A DNA stretch of 64,000 bases from Volvox africanus (GCA_030268105.1 BSDZ01000004.1:5377001-5441000), one strand, 5' to 3'. Positions 25,901 through 49,900 are shown, numbered from the stretch's first letter. Notes: generated from the sequence alone by a model not told the origin. Made by a program: numbers and translations.

Positions 25901-26158
25901 AGTGTCGACATACGCGTCGCGGTGGGAAAAGAAGGGGGATTTAACTCTGACTTATTTCTTTCCTCTAACAACTATGCTCAAAACCGAGGAACGCCGTTTC
26001 ATGCATAACCGCACCTGTCGTCGTGGCGACCATCCCTCCGGCGCCACAATCTTCGCTATTCCCGCTTGCGATATTTTGTTCTCATGCTTTTCAATGAATG
26101 CCTCAAATGGCTTCTGGATATCATCAAGCGTAGCGTGAAGAACCGGACATTCCCTCAT
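19962..26158 (-). CDS. JmjN/JmjC histone lysine demethylase, KDM4-like, with AT-hook tail
   Basis: Predicted nuclear Fe(II)/2-oxoglutarate dioxygenase acting on methyl-lysine of histone H3. Exons: 26158-26015, 24814-24683, 24645-24588, 24407-24193, 23616-23495, 22778-22616, 22317-22224, 21587-21443, 20883-19962. All phases agree (664 aa). JmjN is residues about 4-46 ([12 protein letters not shown]). JmjC spans about 150-355: [61 protein letters not shown]. Fe ligands are H225, E227 and H313. N235 and K243 match the 2-oxoglutarate-binding positions. The last exon carries four AT-hook cores (GRPRK/GRPPK; around 20655, 20495, 20330 and 20205) in an Ala-rich tail. Joining it needs a GC donor after TTCAG at 21443. 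If that is wrong, the AT-hook frame could be a separate gene starting at 20894. It is divergent from the M20 peptidase gene. Repeat B copy 2 lies in the intron between exons 23616-23495 and 22778-22616. Confidence 0.85.
22335..22610. repeat. GT and CA dinucleotide-rich intron tract
   Basis: A (GT)n run at 22335-22362 and an imperfect CA/CACATA-rich tract at 22488-22605 fill most of the JmjC intron between exons 22778-22616 and 22317-22224. Long open frames rich in Thr/His or Cys/Val here are repeat artefacts. Confidence 0.9.
22941..23218 (+). repeat. Dispersed repeat B, copy 2 (about 278 bp)
   Basis: Near-identical to 3684-3960 in the same orientation, differing by a handful of substitutions and a one-base indel. 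It sits in a JmjC intron. Flanks show no shared sequence, so the two copies define the element ends to within a few bases. Confidence 0.9.
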
Positions 26159-26548
26159 GGAAGCTGCCGCGTGCTACTAATGAACTACCAAGTTCTTCAA
26201 AAAGTCACAAACACATTATTGGTAGCTACATACCAAGCACGTACAACATAAATTGAGAACCGCCACAAGTGCAAGTGTAAGCTTTAATTGACAATGTAAG
26301 CCCTATCTTGCCGTATGAATATAATTTCGCCATCGTATTAATTTCAACTGCCTCCCTTAGCGAGATGAAGAGCAGTTGTGTAACGGCTGTGATTCGTACT
26401 ATACTCGTCGTCATCTGCTTTTCCGTTCGGCTCACTACGTTATGGAATCTTTCGTCGCGTATGGACTTATACAGAATGCTTTTATGCAATAGTTAACTTG
26501 CCTGACCAGCGGTTTACTTGTGATCCTCAGTCCCGGCAAACTCGCGCC
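26159..26548. promoter_or_regulatory. Divergent promoter region, JmjC demethylase / M20 peptidase
   Basis: About 390 bp separates the two predicted ATGs on opposite strands, so both promoters and 5' UTRs must share it unless upstream non-coding exons exist. No clear TATA box was identified. Confidence 0.55.
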
Positions 26549-29500
26549 ATGCGCAATCTACTTCCGCAGTCTTTCGGCCTGCTCCTTTTGATTGCGGCGG
26601 CTCGGTTTTCATATGCCAATTTGACTGCTAGCGACACGCTTCGAGCGGTGTTGCATCGAATCGAGTCACAGTCCGACAGGTAGTACAGGATCAAGGATAA
26701 CCAAAATGTGCCTTCGAACGTTGGGCCCTTGTGATATCCATGGGCTTCGCACATGTTTAATCGCGCCTCACAAACTCCCCACCCTCACATGGGTGTGATG
26801 CTTGGGATCCCTCCTAACACACATGACATACAGATGACAGATACGGCTCAGTCCTCCAAGGCGGTACCGGTCCCTCATCGAGCGCACCTTCTCCCGTGGC
26901 CATTAAGTCACTAAAATTCTTAGGTCACTGCCGTTGAGATCTTCCAGTCATGCCTTTCTGATTGCACCTTCCCTGTCAAGAATTGCCGTCTGTTCATGAC
27001 CCCCGCTCTCCGGCTGCGACTGCCCCTAGCGCCCGCATACCTATATTCGCCAAAATCGTGTCGGTTGGTGGTTAACCATCTGTTCGAGTCCAACCTTGTT
27101 TCCGAGTTCTGGCATGCTCCGCCGGGCATGACGTCCCTCGCTGATTTGACTGCTTCCAGAGGGACCCAACATCCGCACCTAACATCTGCAGCGGCCGTTG
27201 GTATGCAGCCTTCGACACATGAAGCAATTCATAGGCGCGGTTCGGGTCGCGTGTTGCCACATTAGGAAACACCGAAAATATCGAGATACGGATATAGACG
27301 GGATTCCCGGCAGGTTTAGCAGCTTGTTTTGCCGGATGTTGCAACTCTGACAGGTACAACAAGGACCTGGCCGAGCTCGTACGTTTCCCATCCGTGTCGG
27401 CCCTTCCCCAGCACGAGGGTGACGTGCTAGCTGCGGCGGGATGGCTGGCGGAGAGGCTGCGGGCGGCCGGGCTTCAGGTGGGGAGAAGTGTGGCACGAGG
27501 ACTAGTGCTAGCTCGGGGAGATGGACCTCAAAGGCTGCCGCAGTAGAACTGTCCAGTAGGATCTGGGAGAGCAGACGATCAAAGAGGAGGTTGGCACTGG
27601 ACAGACGGACAGACAAGTTGACGGACAGATAAGGCGTCCGCGACACCCTCGACACGCCTCCCCTGTGCGCGATGACGGACGGATGTTGCAACGGAGTATT
27701 TGGTCGCTGCTGCGTTCCCCGGGCTCCGGATGAAGTCGTCGTTGCGCCCGTGTGGGTGCTGACACATGTGTATGTGTATGTGCTTGTGCTTGTGTTTGCT
27801 GTGACTTTGGTCCTTGCTGCCGTACACCGTGCACGGTCACGCTGCCCGCCTGCACCTGCGCTTCTCACCGCAGAATGTGGAGATATTGGCGACGGAGGGG
27901 CCACAACCCGTTGTGTACGGCGAGTGGCTGGGCGCCACCGACCCGCACGCGCCTACCGTACTTGTGTACGGGCACTACGATGTGCAGCCCGTTGATCCAC
28001 TTGATGCGTGGGAGTCTCCACCGTTTGAGGTGGGTTGGGGCTCCCACCTCCACCCCGTTCCATTTATGCCCTGATCAGGCAGGGCAGGGCAGGGCAGGTA
28101 CGACCAGGGCAGGGCAGGGCAGGTACGACCAGGGCAGGGCAGGGCAGGTACGACCAGGGCAGGGCAGGGCAGGTACGACCAGGGCAGGGCAGGGTGGGAC
28201 CGGACCGGACCCGTCCCACTACTTCGTGCGTATTCGCTGTCAAATTCAGCCGAATGACCACTTCTTGGCATTGCTTTGTAACGCCACTGCGTCGGGCCAC
28301 GTGCCCATGTCGCCTACCAGACGTATTCAGCCAACCGCTCTTTCACTAACAACCAATCACCAATAAATCACAACTTATAACTAGACTGCCAGATGATCAC
28401 GTCAACAAGTGTTGCGATGCAGGTATCGATTCGTGGCGGTTACTATTACGGACGTGGAGTGGACGATGACAAAGGCGGACTGCTTCAGGCGGTGCAGGTG
28501 AGGCCGCATTGGGGAAGAGAGGAAATGGGGCCAAACAGGTCGGGGAGATCACCTTCATGCGAAGGAACCCGGATTGTTGGTATTCTCTAATATTTCGGAA
28601 GCCCTAATAATAACTTCTGTGGTGGTTAGATAGACTTATAGCAACGAGTAAACTACTGCAAAAAACTCAAGTTGTAAAATACCGTTATATTCCATACAAC
28701 AGAAATAAATATTTTATTCTTAAATTTTATTTTTTATGTTTAATATTCCAACAAAAAGGGTGGACTATCTGCCAGCTAGGTTGCCAATGTAGGTGCTTTA
28801 TTTATTTAGGGAGTCCTCACAAACCCATGTGGGGATTTCGTGGGACGAAACCCATGATGCCACGAGATGTGACTTCCTGGTTTTGGGGTTCAATTCCACA
28901 GGCGGTGGAGGCATGGCTCCAGGAGACTGGTGCCGTACCCATCAATGTCAAATTCCTCTTGGAGGTTGGTGGTTAGTGGTTGGGATCGGTTTTACGTTAT
29001 GTTTAAACAAAGCCCACAGTTTTAAGTTTGGATACCTGGAGTTCTTCCGTAGCATGTCGTGCGGCTTGGATTGACTGACTGGTCCTGGACGAAATCCTAC
29101 CTAGGCACGACCATGACGCCTGGGGTTTCTGCTGCCGTACAAATCACTGACCCTCACCATGCCCGTGTGTTTTATGGAGCAGCAGCTAAGCTTCTGGATA
29201 TGTGCATCGTACTTCATATGCATTTGTCTTGTGCATTTCCGTACGTCACTTTATCATCATCGCCTCTCTGTTCTTCTGGATGCCGTTCAACATGATACTT
29301 TTGCCCACCGCCCTCCGCCCCCCTTTCCCCTTTCCGCGCCCCCTGGCCCCCGTCCCCCGCCCTCCGGCCGCACTCAGGGCCAGGAGGAAGTCATGTCGCC
29401 CCATTTAACGACCTTCCTGGAGCGGCACGCGGGCCGCCTGGCCGCTGACGTGGCGCTCTCAGCGGATGGAGGGCAGCCTGCAGCGGAGCGGGGAGGCATC

Positions 29501-32500
29501 TCGCTCGGACTGCGGTGAGGAAGGAGGGAAGTGAGGGCTGAGCGGGTTTGCATGCCATGAGGATTGCTGTCTCAGGAAACGTGCGTGCGCGGGAATGCCG
29601 CCCTGAAGAGCTCCGTGAATCCTCCGATAGCTTTCGTGTTTAGCGGCGCAGTATTCGTGTCACGACTCCTCGCCTCCTATTCCGCATATCCCCAGTGGCG
29701 TGGTCAGTCTGCAGGTGGACGTGGTGACGGCGGGTACGGACATGCACAGCGGCATGAAGGGGGGTTCCTCGGCCAATGCTAACCACGTGCTGGCGGTGCT
29801 GTTGGCGGGGATGAGGGACTCCCGGACGCAGGCGGTGGCAGTGGAGGGGTTTTACGACGTAAGTGCTCGCGCTATCAACACAGGGGGAGGACGAGAACAA
29901 TGGACCATGTTGCCTCTAAAACATAAGCCCCTGAAACAGACAGAGTCAGAGTTAGAGACATGATTGATTTGTATCTTACGGGGCTGGGGGACTGCGGCGG
30001 CAGCGGCAATGATAGGGGTGGCAGAGACAGTAGTCCTGGTGGTGGTGGCGGTGGCGGTGGTGATGGTGCTACTGCTACTGCTGCTACTGCCATTGCGATA
30101 ATGTGCGATGCCATGGGTGGTGAATCCGGATGGCTTTACATTGCAACGCGACAAAAGAGGTAAAGGTAGAGGCATCAGGACGTGCAGACGACATCAGCGC
30201 TGTTGCCGGACGTCGTTTCGTGGCTTGATGTTACCGTCTAAGCTTTGCTACTGCCGTCCCAAAACGCAGGATGTTGCCGCCATCACAGATCAGGATCGAA
30301 GGGATATTGAGATGTACGGCTTCAATCCCGAGAAGGTCGGGTGGGGCCGGATTCGGCCGGATTCAAAGGATGGACGAAGTGGCTTAGAGTCTGTTCCGAA
30401 GGCAGCTCTGAGGGGGGCTGGCAACAAGGGCCCGAACGATTGTAAGGGTGGGGGACATCGGCCGGGGACCAGCTTCAGCGACCAGCTTCACCGACCAGCT
30501 TTTTTCGTTTAAAATGAGCCGTTCGGGTTATGCAGTACATGCAGTTACCCATCGCCAGTTTGTTGCTTTCGCTTTGTTGTTGTTTTGTTGGCGTCAAAAC
30601 GCGCGATTGGAGCCCATTAAGCCAGCCTGGCTCGTTCCAGCTTTGCTAGGAGCCGCCTAGCGCAGATGACTTGTCCAAGAAGGTCCCGCCGTTTCCCGCT
30701 GTCTCACAAGTGTTTGTAGCTGTCATAAACCCCGTACAACCCCGTTGTCAAATGATATCGTACTCTCGTTGCCCGTGCAGGAGGCCGCGGAGCTGGGACT
30801 GCTGGGTTACGTCGGCGAGGAGGGGTACGGCATACTGGAGCAAAGGTACGGACTGAGTTGGCTAGGGAGTAAGCTGAACAATGCCATTGTCGGTTGTTCG
30901 AGCACCCTTGCTGCCGGGCCCCCTTGCCAATGGCATGGCTTAACGGCGCCTGCGGAGAGATCCCCCGCGGCCTCTCCCTGGTTCTACGTGGTCGGGTGCT
31001 TTCTGCTCTCAATCGTCCCGGACAATCGACCCGGACATCTAAACGTATGTTAGTGCCTTCTCTTTAAAAGAAAAAAGGTTATTATGGAATAAGAATATAG
31101 CCGGTAACGAAGTAGGTAAATATTTTAATGCCGGAGGTATATTATTTAGCGATAACAAATTATGTGTAATTTATGGATGGCGACTGGTATTGCTGCCGCT
31201 CTGCGTCTTTTGTGCTGGCGGCGCTCAGGGGACGCAGCTGCCACATCACTACACCTCGCCTTTTCTCCCCTCTCGTTGTCGGCTGCATTTGATGAAGACT
31301 CTTTTCTTAATCTTTCGGATAAGCAAGGCGCCCGAATCCTGACTGCACAGCCCTGGCCCCGCCGACCCCTGGGTCACTCTTGCTCCCCCGGGTCCATCCA
31401 CAGGTGGCTCCGACCGACGCTGGAGGTGGTGGGTATGGCAGGCGGCTTCACCGGTGAGGGCATCAAGACCGTCATTCCCCGCTCCGCCATGGCAAAGATC
31501 AGCTGCCGCCTGGTACCGCGACAAACACCCCAGGACATCCTCATGAAGGTGTTTACGGTGTACCTCCCGAATAAGTAAATAAACCCCACCATTATTGACA
31601 ACTGTCGTACATCGTCGCAACTCGGCACCTCTTGCAAGGCATTTCAGAAGTAAGACACGCTGAAACGAAATCCGAAATCCGAAATCCGAAATCCGAAATC
31701 CGAAATCCGAACTAAATCGAACCCGAACCGCGATCCTTTCTAGGGAAATGCTTCTCGTAGCGGAAGAAGGCTCGAAAACCGATTGTTGGGGTTTGTCGTA
31801 CTTGCCCGTGAGTCCATGAACACATTTGCCGAATTGGTGCCACGCAACTTTTGTGACATCACACAGGTAGCTCGTCACATTGAGACGCATTGCCCAGTGT
31901 ATGCCCGGTGCAACGTGACTGCGTTGGGCGGCGGCGCTTTTCCGTTTTCCAATCCCCGCAACTCACCGGGCAACGCCGCAGCGGCTGTCGTACATGCCAC
32001 CCTGAGCGACAAGCCGCCACTGTACCTAAGGTACGTGCGGTGTCGGTATCACCGCGATGAGTTTGGCGGTTGCGCGGGACAGCATCACGCCCTACTCCAG
32101 ATCGAAGGTCGATTGGGGCTGGGGCCTGGGGGCTGGGGTTTCGACAGGTGCTGACGACCATCTGGGTCATCTGCGGCCGTAGGAAAACAGTCAATGCTGT
32201 CGCGGCAAGCTTTAGGGCGCAGGAAGTCCCCCAGGGCCATGTTGGCAACCAACGTGGCGCGGACCGGGACTCGCGATCTGCCTGAGGCCAAGAGAGGAAA
32301 GGCTTTTCCTAGGGTTCCCCAGTAACCCAAAGTTTAATGGCTCGTGTTACTAATCCCCCTACCCGCCTTCTTCGGAATTACGGCATCAAGGGACGGTGCC
32401 ACCATCCCTGCACTGGCGGCCTTCCAGCAAGTACTCAATGTCGACACCACCAAGTTCGGTTGGGGACTCAGCGAGCGGATCCACGCACCCAACGAACGCC

Positions 32501-32733
32501 TTCGTGTGGACATGTACGACAAGGGCCGTCGCGCCTGGGCCATGCTTCTAGAGGAGCTGCCGCGGCATTTCGCAGCAGCGGCGGAGACGGAGGCGATGGA
32601 GGCGAGGGGGGCGATGGAGGCGACGGAATCTCCGCACGGTGATGGATACTGGCACGGAGCTTTGGGGACGGAGGCAGCAGAGATGGGGCGGGATATTCCA
32701 GACAGGGATGGCGCCTTGCACGAGGAGCTTTGA
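26549..32733 (+). CDS. M20-family metallodipeptidase (CNDP2-like) with signal peptide
   Basis: Predicted two-zinc exo/dipeptidase. Exons: 26549-26679, 27354-27477, 27874-28029, 28423-28497, 28902-28964, 29378-29514, 29696-29858, 30270-30335, 30781-30845, 31404-31548, 31867-32030, 32391-32733. Phases all agree (543 aa). Residues about 1-24 form a signal peptide ([15 protein letters not shown]), suggesting a secreted or vacuolar enzyme; animal CNDP2 is cytosolic. Metal site: H119 and D121 (VYGHYDVQP), D152 (GRGVDDDKG), catalytic E186 and ligand E187 (GQEEV), D213 (SADGG), H464 (ERIHAPNE). The lid/dimer domain has H247 ([10 protein letters not shown]) and GIKTVIPR. The C-terminal 70 residues after LPRHF are Glu/Gly/Ala-rich and unlike the family. 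A TGTAA poly(A) signal is at 32972-32976. Two short donors (gtcggg after 30335, gtgttt after 31548) are weak, but the flanking protein alignment supports them. Confidence 0.9.
28078..28199 (+). repeat. 25-bp G-rich minisatellite in an M20 intron
   Basis: Four near-perfect 25-bp units, each three GGGCA blocks plus GGTACGACC, in the third intron of the peptidase gene. Runs of three GGG and one GG recur on the coding strand, so the intron RNA could fold into G-quadruplexes. Confidence 0.92.
31665..31711 (+). repeat. 7-bp tandem repeat (CCGAAAT)n
   Basis: About six tandem copies of CCGAAAT in the M20 intron between exons 31404-31548 and 31867-32030. It is not the plant/algal telomere unit. Confidence 0.9.
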
Positions 32734-32971
32734 CTGGGTGTTTGACCATGCATGAGCACGAGGATGAGAGCAGGTGGCGCCAGATATAGGGCGTGTGCGG
32801 GTGGGGAGGGAAGGTTGGGTCAATAACTGCTGACCCAGTCAAGGAACCTGCGGGAGCAGCACTCCCAGTGTTTGAAAGATGGCAAGATGGCGGGTGGGGG
32901 AAGGGGAGGCAAGTCCGGCAAGGTAGTATGAGGATTGGGGCAGAGGTATCACCGAGGGGCTTGTACCGTAT

Positions 32972-32976
32972 GTAAG
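32972..32976 (+). terminator. TGTAA poly(A) signal of the M20 gene
   Basis: TGTAA occurs 239 nt after the peptidase stop codon. This pentamer is the standard poly(A) signal in volvocine algae. Confidence 0.5.
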
Positions 32977-35900
32977 TGGCTTATTGCAGAGGCTTCCGCG
33001 AAACCCCGGATTTACTGCAGGGGTTTGGGGGGAGAGGGAGCTGGCTAGCCACCCCGCGGGAACTTTAAGGAAGGACGAGACGATTGTTGCTTGACATGTT
33101 GAGTCAGGAAGGTTTCCATGTGTTGCATGAATATGATTGCGCGCCGTGGTGGACCCGATGGTTGGGCTATGGGAAGGTGCTGGCTCTTGTGCTATATGTT
33201 TAGATTGTTCCAATCCAGTGGATTGACGAGAACACTGGATTGGCAGGAATTACGGTTGGGCCAAACCAAAAGATGAGCTGCTCCAGAGGCTACATATAAG
33301 GCTGCTGGCATAACCCACCGGGGGAGCAACTGCCCCCAAGCCATGCGTCCTGATAGCCTGGAGGAGCCTGGCGCATGCAAACCTAGGGTTTCTAGCTAGC
33401 CCTCATTAGCTAGCTAGAACGTTGTACGACAGTCTTGATCAGGCCCTTCAGTAGGGTTTGATGTATACAAAACGCGGCAGGAGGTCGCTGCTTCGTGGGT
33501 TAGTAGGTCACTGAAAGCGCCTCATCAAAATATTTTTTCCAGCTACAGACGAGATGTCATAAAATATGGAATGTATACGGCTATAAGTTTTTCGTTTTAT
33601 ATGGTCCATCAATTATGTTCGATTGACTATGTTTGGTCGTTACGCACACACACTGACCTTGGCAATTCTACAGGCAGGGCCTGTAGGCGCTTCGCGCTGG
33701 GGCCCCGCCCAAAAACCGCAATTTCACCACAGTCAACACGCACTTAAGTAAATTATTTGAATGACCTGCACAGTTTTGGTCTCGACTAACTGTCCCATGT
33801 CGTAATTTTGCATAGAGTCTTCGTCCTCGTTTAGGCCGGCCCTAAGCACGGCGGGGTCGGTTTAACACTTTTCCCACTCTTCTCCTTGATATTAGCCAGG
33901 GTTCGCCTATATATGTCGTAAATCAATCAAAAAAAGAATCAGTTTCCGCTTACGTAATACTTGTTATTTATTTAGGGGGGGGTCCTTCACTTCCAATCGT
34001 CTTTGATGATCCATTCCTTCATCCGTCGTTTTCACTTCCCTACACTTCAAACGTATAGAAAGTTCAGGCTTGTTTGCACTCCCTTATCTTCAAGGATACC
34101 ATGAGTTGTCTTTAATTTTTCCGGCAGGATCCTGTAAGAACGTTTTTGGTTTAGCACGAGTTGACTTGACATGCCTACTACAACTTGCCGTGACTACTAT
34201 GACGACTACTCCTTGCCATTCCGGCGTCACGTATGTGTGCGATGCACGGCCGAGCGAGAAGTTTTTTCGTTATATCAACTGATATGTTCGATTGCCATTT
34301 TGGAACAGGAATATTTCACACCCTCGAGAGAGTCCAGATCATATGGAGGAGCGCATGCAGCCCTTCACTTCACCTGCGTCGTCAACTCAACCGCTTCGTA
34401 CTTGCTTTCTTGGCCGAACCTGGCCGAGCAATCGTTTCTACGCCCTACGACCTTTGCTATTGCTTGACTATTCACGTACATATATACAGTCGTCGGTTTC
34501 GCACATTTACGTGTAGCAAACATGTGTTCTTTCTGCGACGAATCAAGCATGCGCCGTTGGTGAAACTCAGCATGTGCCCTTTGCCATCTAGGGACTGATT
34601 ACGCACTGTGTCATGACACAGCCCAAGACCTTACAGGCTATGTATTACCAGTGCCAAGGATTACTTTGCTGATGGGAAACTTCTGCCAGCAGACCATTGC
34701 TGAAGCGAGTAGCAACCGGCTCAGGAGGCGTCCAGGGCTTGACTATGTAAATGTGAATGGCAGCACATATACATGTTATGCGTGGGTATGCGTGGATGCG
34801 TGCTGGGGACATTGTTGCATGTCTGTTACATCCGCCTACATGCAGCAAAGGCCCATCGATACACGGTCCATCCCGGATACTACCCCTAGACATGCTAGGA
34901 TCTGCATTTTAAACGATTTTGTAAGCCTGTTAGGCAGGATGGACCCGTAGGGGCGGTATAGGATGCACTCCGAAAGGGTTCCTCAGGATATGCCATAAGT
35001 CAGGGGGACTTAACAGGATAGAAGGATGGTTTTTATAACAGCGGGTGACTGGGGTGGCAGTCCCAAAGAAGAGCCTCAGTAACAGGACGCAATCCAAGGC
35101 AGGGCCTTAGGATGAAGTCTGAAAATGAGCCTGAGCGCTGAGGATGGCCGTACATGGAAATGTGATGGGTTACTTGAGCAAAAGGGGTAATGCCTTTGTC
35201 AGAAACGATGTATGACCCCTTAGAGCCCCATGCAGGAAGCAAGGATGTGGACCTGGATGCTACCCTCTGATGTAACCCCCATGCCGTCTGGACTGCTCTG
35301 ACCTAGTATAATATACAAAAGTGGCGCCCAAACCGTTTTCGGTCTTACCCAGTTTTATTTTTGGAACCCAGGGCGACCATAGACTGGAAGCTGGGAGCCC
35401 GCTCGGAGCTGTAGCAAGCATATGGCACATATCGCCGGTACCGACAGACCAGTTTAATTTTTACATGACATTAAATGCAATGAAAACACTTGAACTTACT
35501 TTAAAGGCGAAAAATGCGTTGCATGTATATGGAACAATTGTACGTTTCCGACCCCGATCACTGTTGTTCCTCCAGGTATCTGCTGAGGCACAGAAGCTTT
35601 CGGTTTCTGACATAAAATTCACAATTAAAATAAGGATTTCAGAATTTGATCCTCTGTGAAGGAACCTATAAACAGAATCCACACCTCAACGTAACGGCAT
35701 TTTCAAAGATCGTCACAGGAAGGTTTTTACCGTTACAATGAAGTTACAGCGGCCAATGCTTAATTTTATAGTTTAGCTTACCACAAAAATTAATTTTAGC
35801 TTAGAGCAAGTCGGGAATAACCATTAGAGCGAGTCGGGAAGTACGACTTCCCAAATGGAAGCTAACTGGTTCACATACAAAGGTAGCTTCTGAATTATTT

Positions 35901-36513
35901 CTTAGAACCTCAAGTAATCAAATATTAAGATTACTGATATTAATTGATTTGTCATGGGAGCCCGATTGTTGTAATATCTTCACAATGTACAGCATATTAC
36001 GATAACGCTTTTCGCTGAAGGAAGTGCTGTGACGCATCGTAGGTACGATTATGGTGACTTAATTGCGAGCAGCATAACTCCGTGGCCATGTTAGTGGCAG
36101 GGCGCCGCTTCCTTTTGTATCCATTCGTGTGGCTGTCGTTGGGCCTGATAACCCAAACCAAATAGAAAACGTCCACGGCGGTGCACTTTAACGAGTACTT
36201 GATCTCTTATCAAAACATATTGCATTTTCAATGAGCCCATCACGTCAGTGCTCTCACGTGGTCGAGTACGCTGTTGTCTTTACCGACTTTCCAGGCCTCT
36301 ACTTACTCATACGGCATATCTGATGCTATATCAGGGCCTTAACAATTACGAGGTCTTTCCTGTGTGCTGGTGACCTGCTAAGGCGCCCGGCCGGGAGCGC
36401 CAAGAGCAGCTAGGATTAGTAGGCTCCAGCATACGAAGCATAACTCGTCACCAAGATAGCCGCCCCTGTCATAACATGGATAACCGCGTCTAGAAGATAG
36501 TTACCCGTGCCGG
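32977..36513. other. Intergenic region upstream of the right cyclase, no gene recognised
   Basis: No exon could be supported on either strand. 33500-36100 is AT-richer than the genes around it and has oligo-T/A runs. A 112-codon open frame at 35321-35659 has no recognisable domain. The right cyclase promoter should lie near 36.2-36.5 kb, but no clear TATA element was identified. Confidence 0.5.
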
Positions 36514-46968
<10,455 letters not shown>

Positions 46969-49900
46969 TGGCTGGAGGCCGCCAATGTCCTCCGGTATGC
47001 TAATGATTGTGTGTGCGGATGCAGGAACGCAGTAGCGCGGTTTCAGGGGTGTTTGAAGTTGGCTTGCCTGCCTATCTGTCTAGCTATTTATTACGTGCGT
47101 GCGTGCGTGTGTGCGTGCGTGTGTGTGTATCACTTAACCCCCCTGGCGGATAAGCATTTATCACCGGCAGCGTTTGTGTTTGGTGCTTGCGATACTGGCT
47201 GGATGGCTGGGCGGGAGTGAATGTGCACCCCAGCCCCGAATGACATGGGTATGTATGGGTATGTATATATAATAGATATGTATGAAATGGAGCAAGGCCA
47301 CAGCGAGCAGCGAGCAGCTTTGAAGCTAGCCGTATGTAATTATGATTTGGTGATGAAGCAACGGGATCGATCTCCAACCCAGATATATATCGGGGCTGTT
47401 GGATCGCACTTTGACCGCGCACTGAGAGAGCTGCGCTTGGTTTGTGTGGGGCTTATTACGTACGGCTTACTAACTTTGGATTGAATTGACGTTACTGGAT
47501 CCGTCGGTGGATGGGCAGAAGGTCATCTTAAATTTTATTGCTTTGGATTGTGCGTTTGTAAAAGATGATTTATCTAAGCAATCCCTTGCTTGCTTGGGAT
47601 TATTATAAACCTTAAACATGATGAATGCCAATTGAGTAAGTAGCATTTTGTGCGTGCCGCGCCATACGTGCCGGCATAAGTATAAGTATTATACATTGAT
47701 CCTTGTCCCCCGTCGCCGGGTTGAATGATGATGACTTCGTTGATTTGATAGTTGACTAGAGGCCTGGCGGGGAGGGAGGGAGGCGGCATAGCGGCAGGTA
47801 TTCGCTGTATGTGAGGTGGTGTTGGTTGTTTGGGGGTGCGAACCGCCGGCCCTTGACGGGGAAGAGGCGAGAGTCAAGCAGCAAGGAGTACCACGTAACG
47901 TGGAACTGGTGGGACGATGGTATTGTGTGTTACGTATGGGTGGAAAGGAGGAGCCTGGATGGATGGGTGGTCTCTTTGCCAAAGCAAATCAAGTGAATGG
48001 ATTGGTTTGGTTGGATGCCGATGAAAGCACTGTGGCAGCAGCAGCATTGCTAATGGATCCCATGTTAATGCTTGGAAATTTATGGAGGCGTTTTCGAAGT
48101 CCTGCGGGACAGACAGCGGGTACCTGGCTCCATTCGCAGAGAATGTACGAATACGATACGTACGGATACGCCGGGGGCGAGGATTGAGATAGAGCGCACA
48201 CAGAGTTCAAAATCGGTCCTTTCACACGTTTATATGTTGCCGGCGCCTGCTGCTGCTGCTGCTATGATTTCTAATGCTTGCTTATTACTTGTGCTTGCTT
48301 GTGTTGCGTGCTACTGCTAGCAAGCTGCCTCTGTTCGATCTCAGCTTTTAGATAGCTAGTAAGGTGGGTTTAAGGTAGGTAGTTCGGTGGGTAGGTAGTT
48401 TGGGCATTTCATTAGCTGTAAATGTTGTTAAATCAGAATGGTCGGAAATGTTAGTGGGGACTGCAAAGGTGCGTGCGTGCGTGTCTATGTGTGCTGGTAG
48501 GATGGCAATCTGATCGGTGTTGATGCTCAGCTGTATATGCTGCGATAGAATGCGCGATGTCTATGCCGATGCGTGCGTACATAATTGCATTCCCAGTGGT
48601 CTTAGGTTGAGATCCCCACGCACTTGCTTGCTCACTTCACGACCAACATGATGAGAGGGCAAAGATCAACTTACCTGGATAGATCAACAGCGAGCAGAAC
48701 GGCCAAGAAATAGAAGGGAGAAATTTCATAACATACACCTTTCATGTGAGCTAATGATGTTAAATGTTTGTCGACATGCAGGCAGGTGGATAGGGAGGGG
48801 TGCTGTGGCGACTGGGGGAACCCCACTGTGTGAACTACGTTGGTATCTATCTATTTACCCACCTATCTATCTATTTATCAGGGTGGACGGATAGCAATCC
48901 AGTATCTACCTACTCGGAAATTGGTTTTGAGGACGGGACGGAGCGGTCTGATAAACGAAGTGCTGACGGTTTCAAATTGAAGATTTAGGTTAACTGGGGA
49001 TGTTCACAATGCCCCTTCGCATACCCAGGGGGAATAGATGGATGAATGGGTTAATGGACGCATGCATCCTGCTGCCCCGGCGCATGCATGTATGGTACGT
49101 ACGAACGCACGGACGTGTTTTCGGCCGGTGGGCGTGTGTGCACGCCGGGCCAGCCGTAGGTGCGTGGCAAAGTCGGCAACTATGAGAAGGGATGGATTTA
49201 TTACTAAGCTGAATGTTAAATTCATGAGAGATCCGAGTTTGTATATCAATATTGTATATCAAATTTGATGGTTTTGCTGACATCAACTGTTGGCTAACAG
49301 TGCTGAATGTGTGAGCGGTGAGGATGAAGCATATTGATATCAGGGGGAGGGGGATCGACCCCGCCTGCCTGGTAGGTAAATGAATAGATTGTGAGAATGT
49401 ACTGTATAGGAATCTTACCCACACGCATACACGTACGGCGAGCTCGACTCGAGGCGACCATGTGGAGTACATAAAAGTGAAAAAGAAGCGAGCAGGCAAA
49501 GATGTAAGTGCAGTGGACGAAAAAAGCCATGTATAAGGCATGACGAATTCAATATCCATTTACATGCGTGAGTGGGTGGGGTGTATGTGACGACGGCAGC
49601 AGTGTGTACGTCGCAACGTCGACGTTTACGTTCGGCTACGTATATGCCCAGTTGCTTGCCTGGATATATCGTTATCTAAATTTTGAGCATTATTTGTTTT
49701 CGGCAATCCAAGCAACGGAACCTCGCTGTATGCGCTAGGGCTTCTTGTGAATATTGGGCTTTGCTTGATTGCATGAAAGAGAGGCGCTGGGGGCTTTGGT
49801 GGTTGTTCGTTAGTTTTGTTCGTCACGCAGGGTGTATTCTGAAAGGATCGCCGGCGGCCGGTTTTGTTGCTGCCTGTGTCGTTGTCGTCGAGCTCCGGTA

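Noticed and set aside
28078..28199. CRISPR-like regular repeats
   Set aside because: Units are contiguous 25-mers without unique spacers, inside an intron of a eukaryotic gene. The 24-bp repeats at 46377-46524 are likewise plain coding minisatellite.
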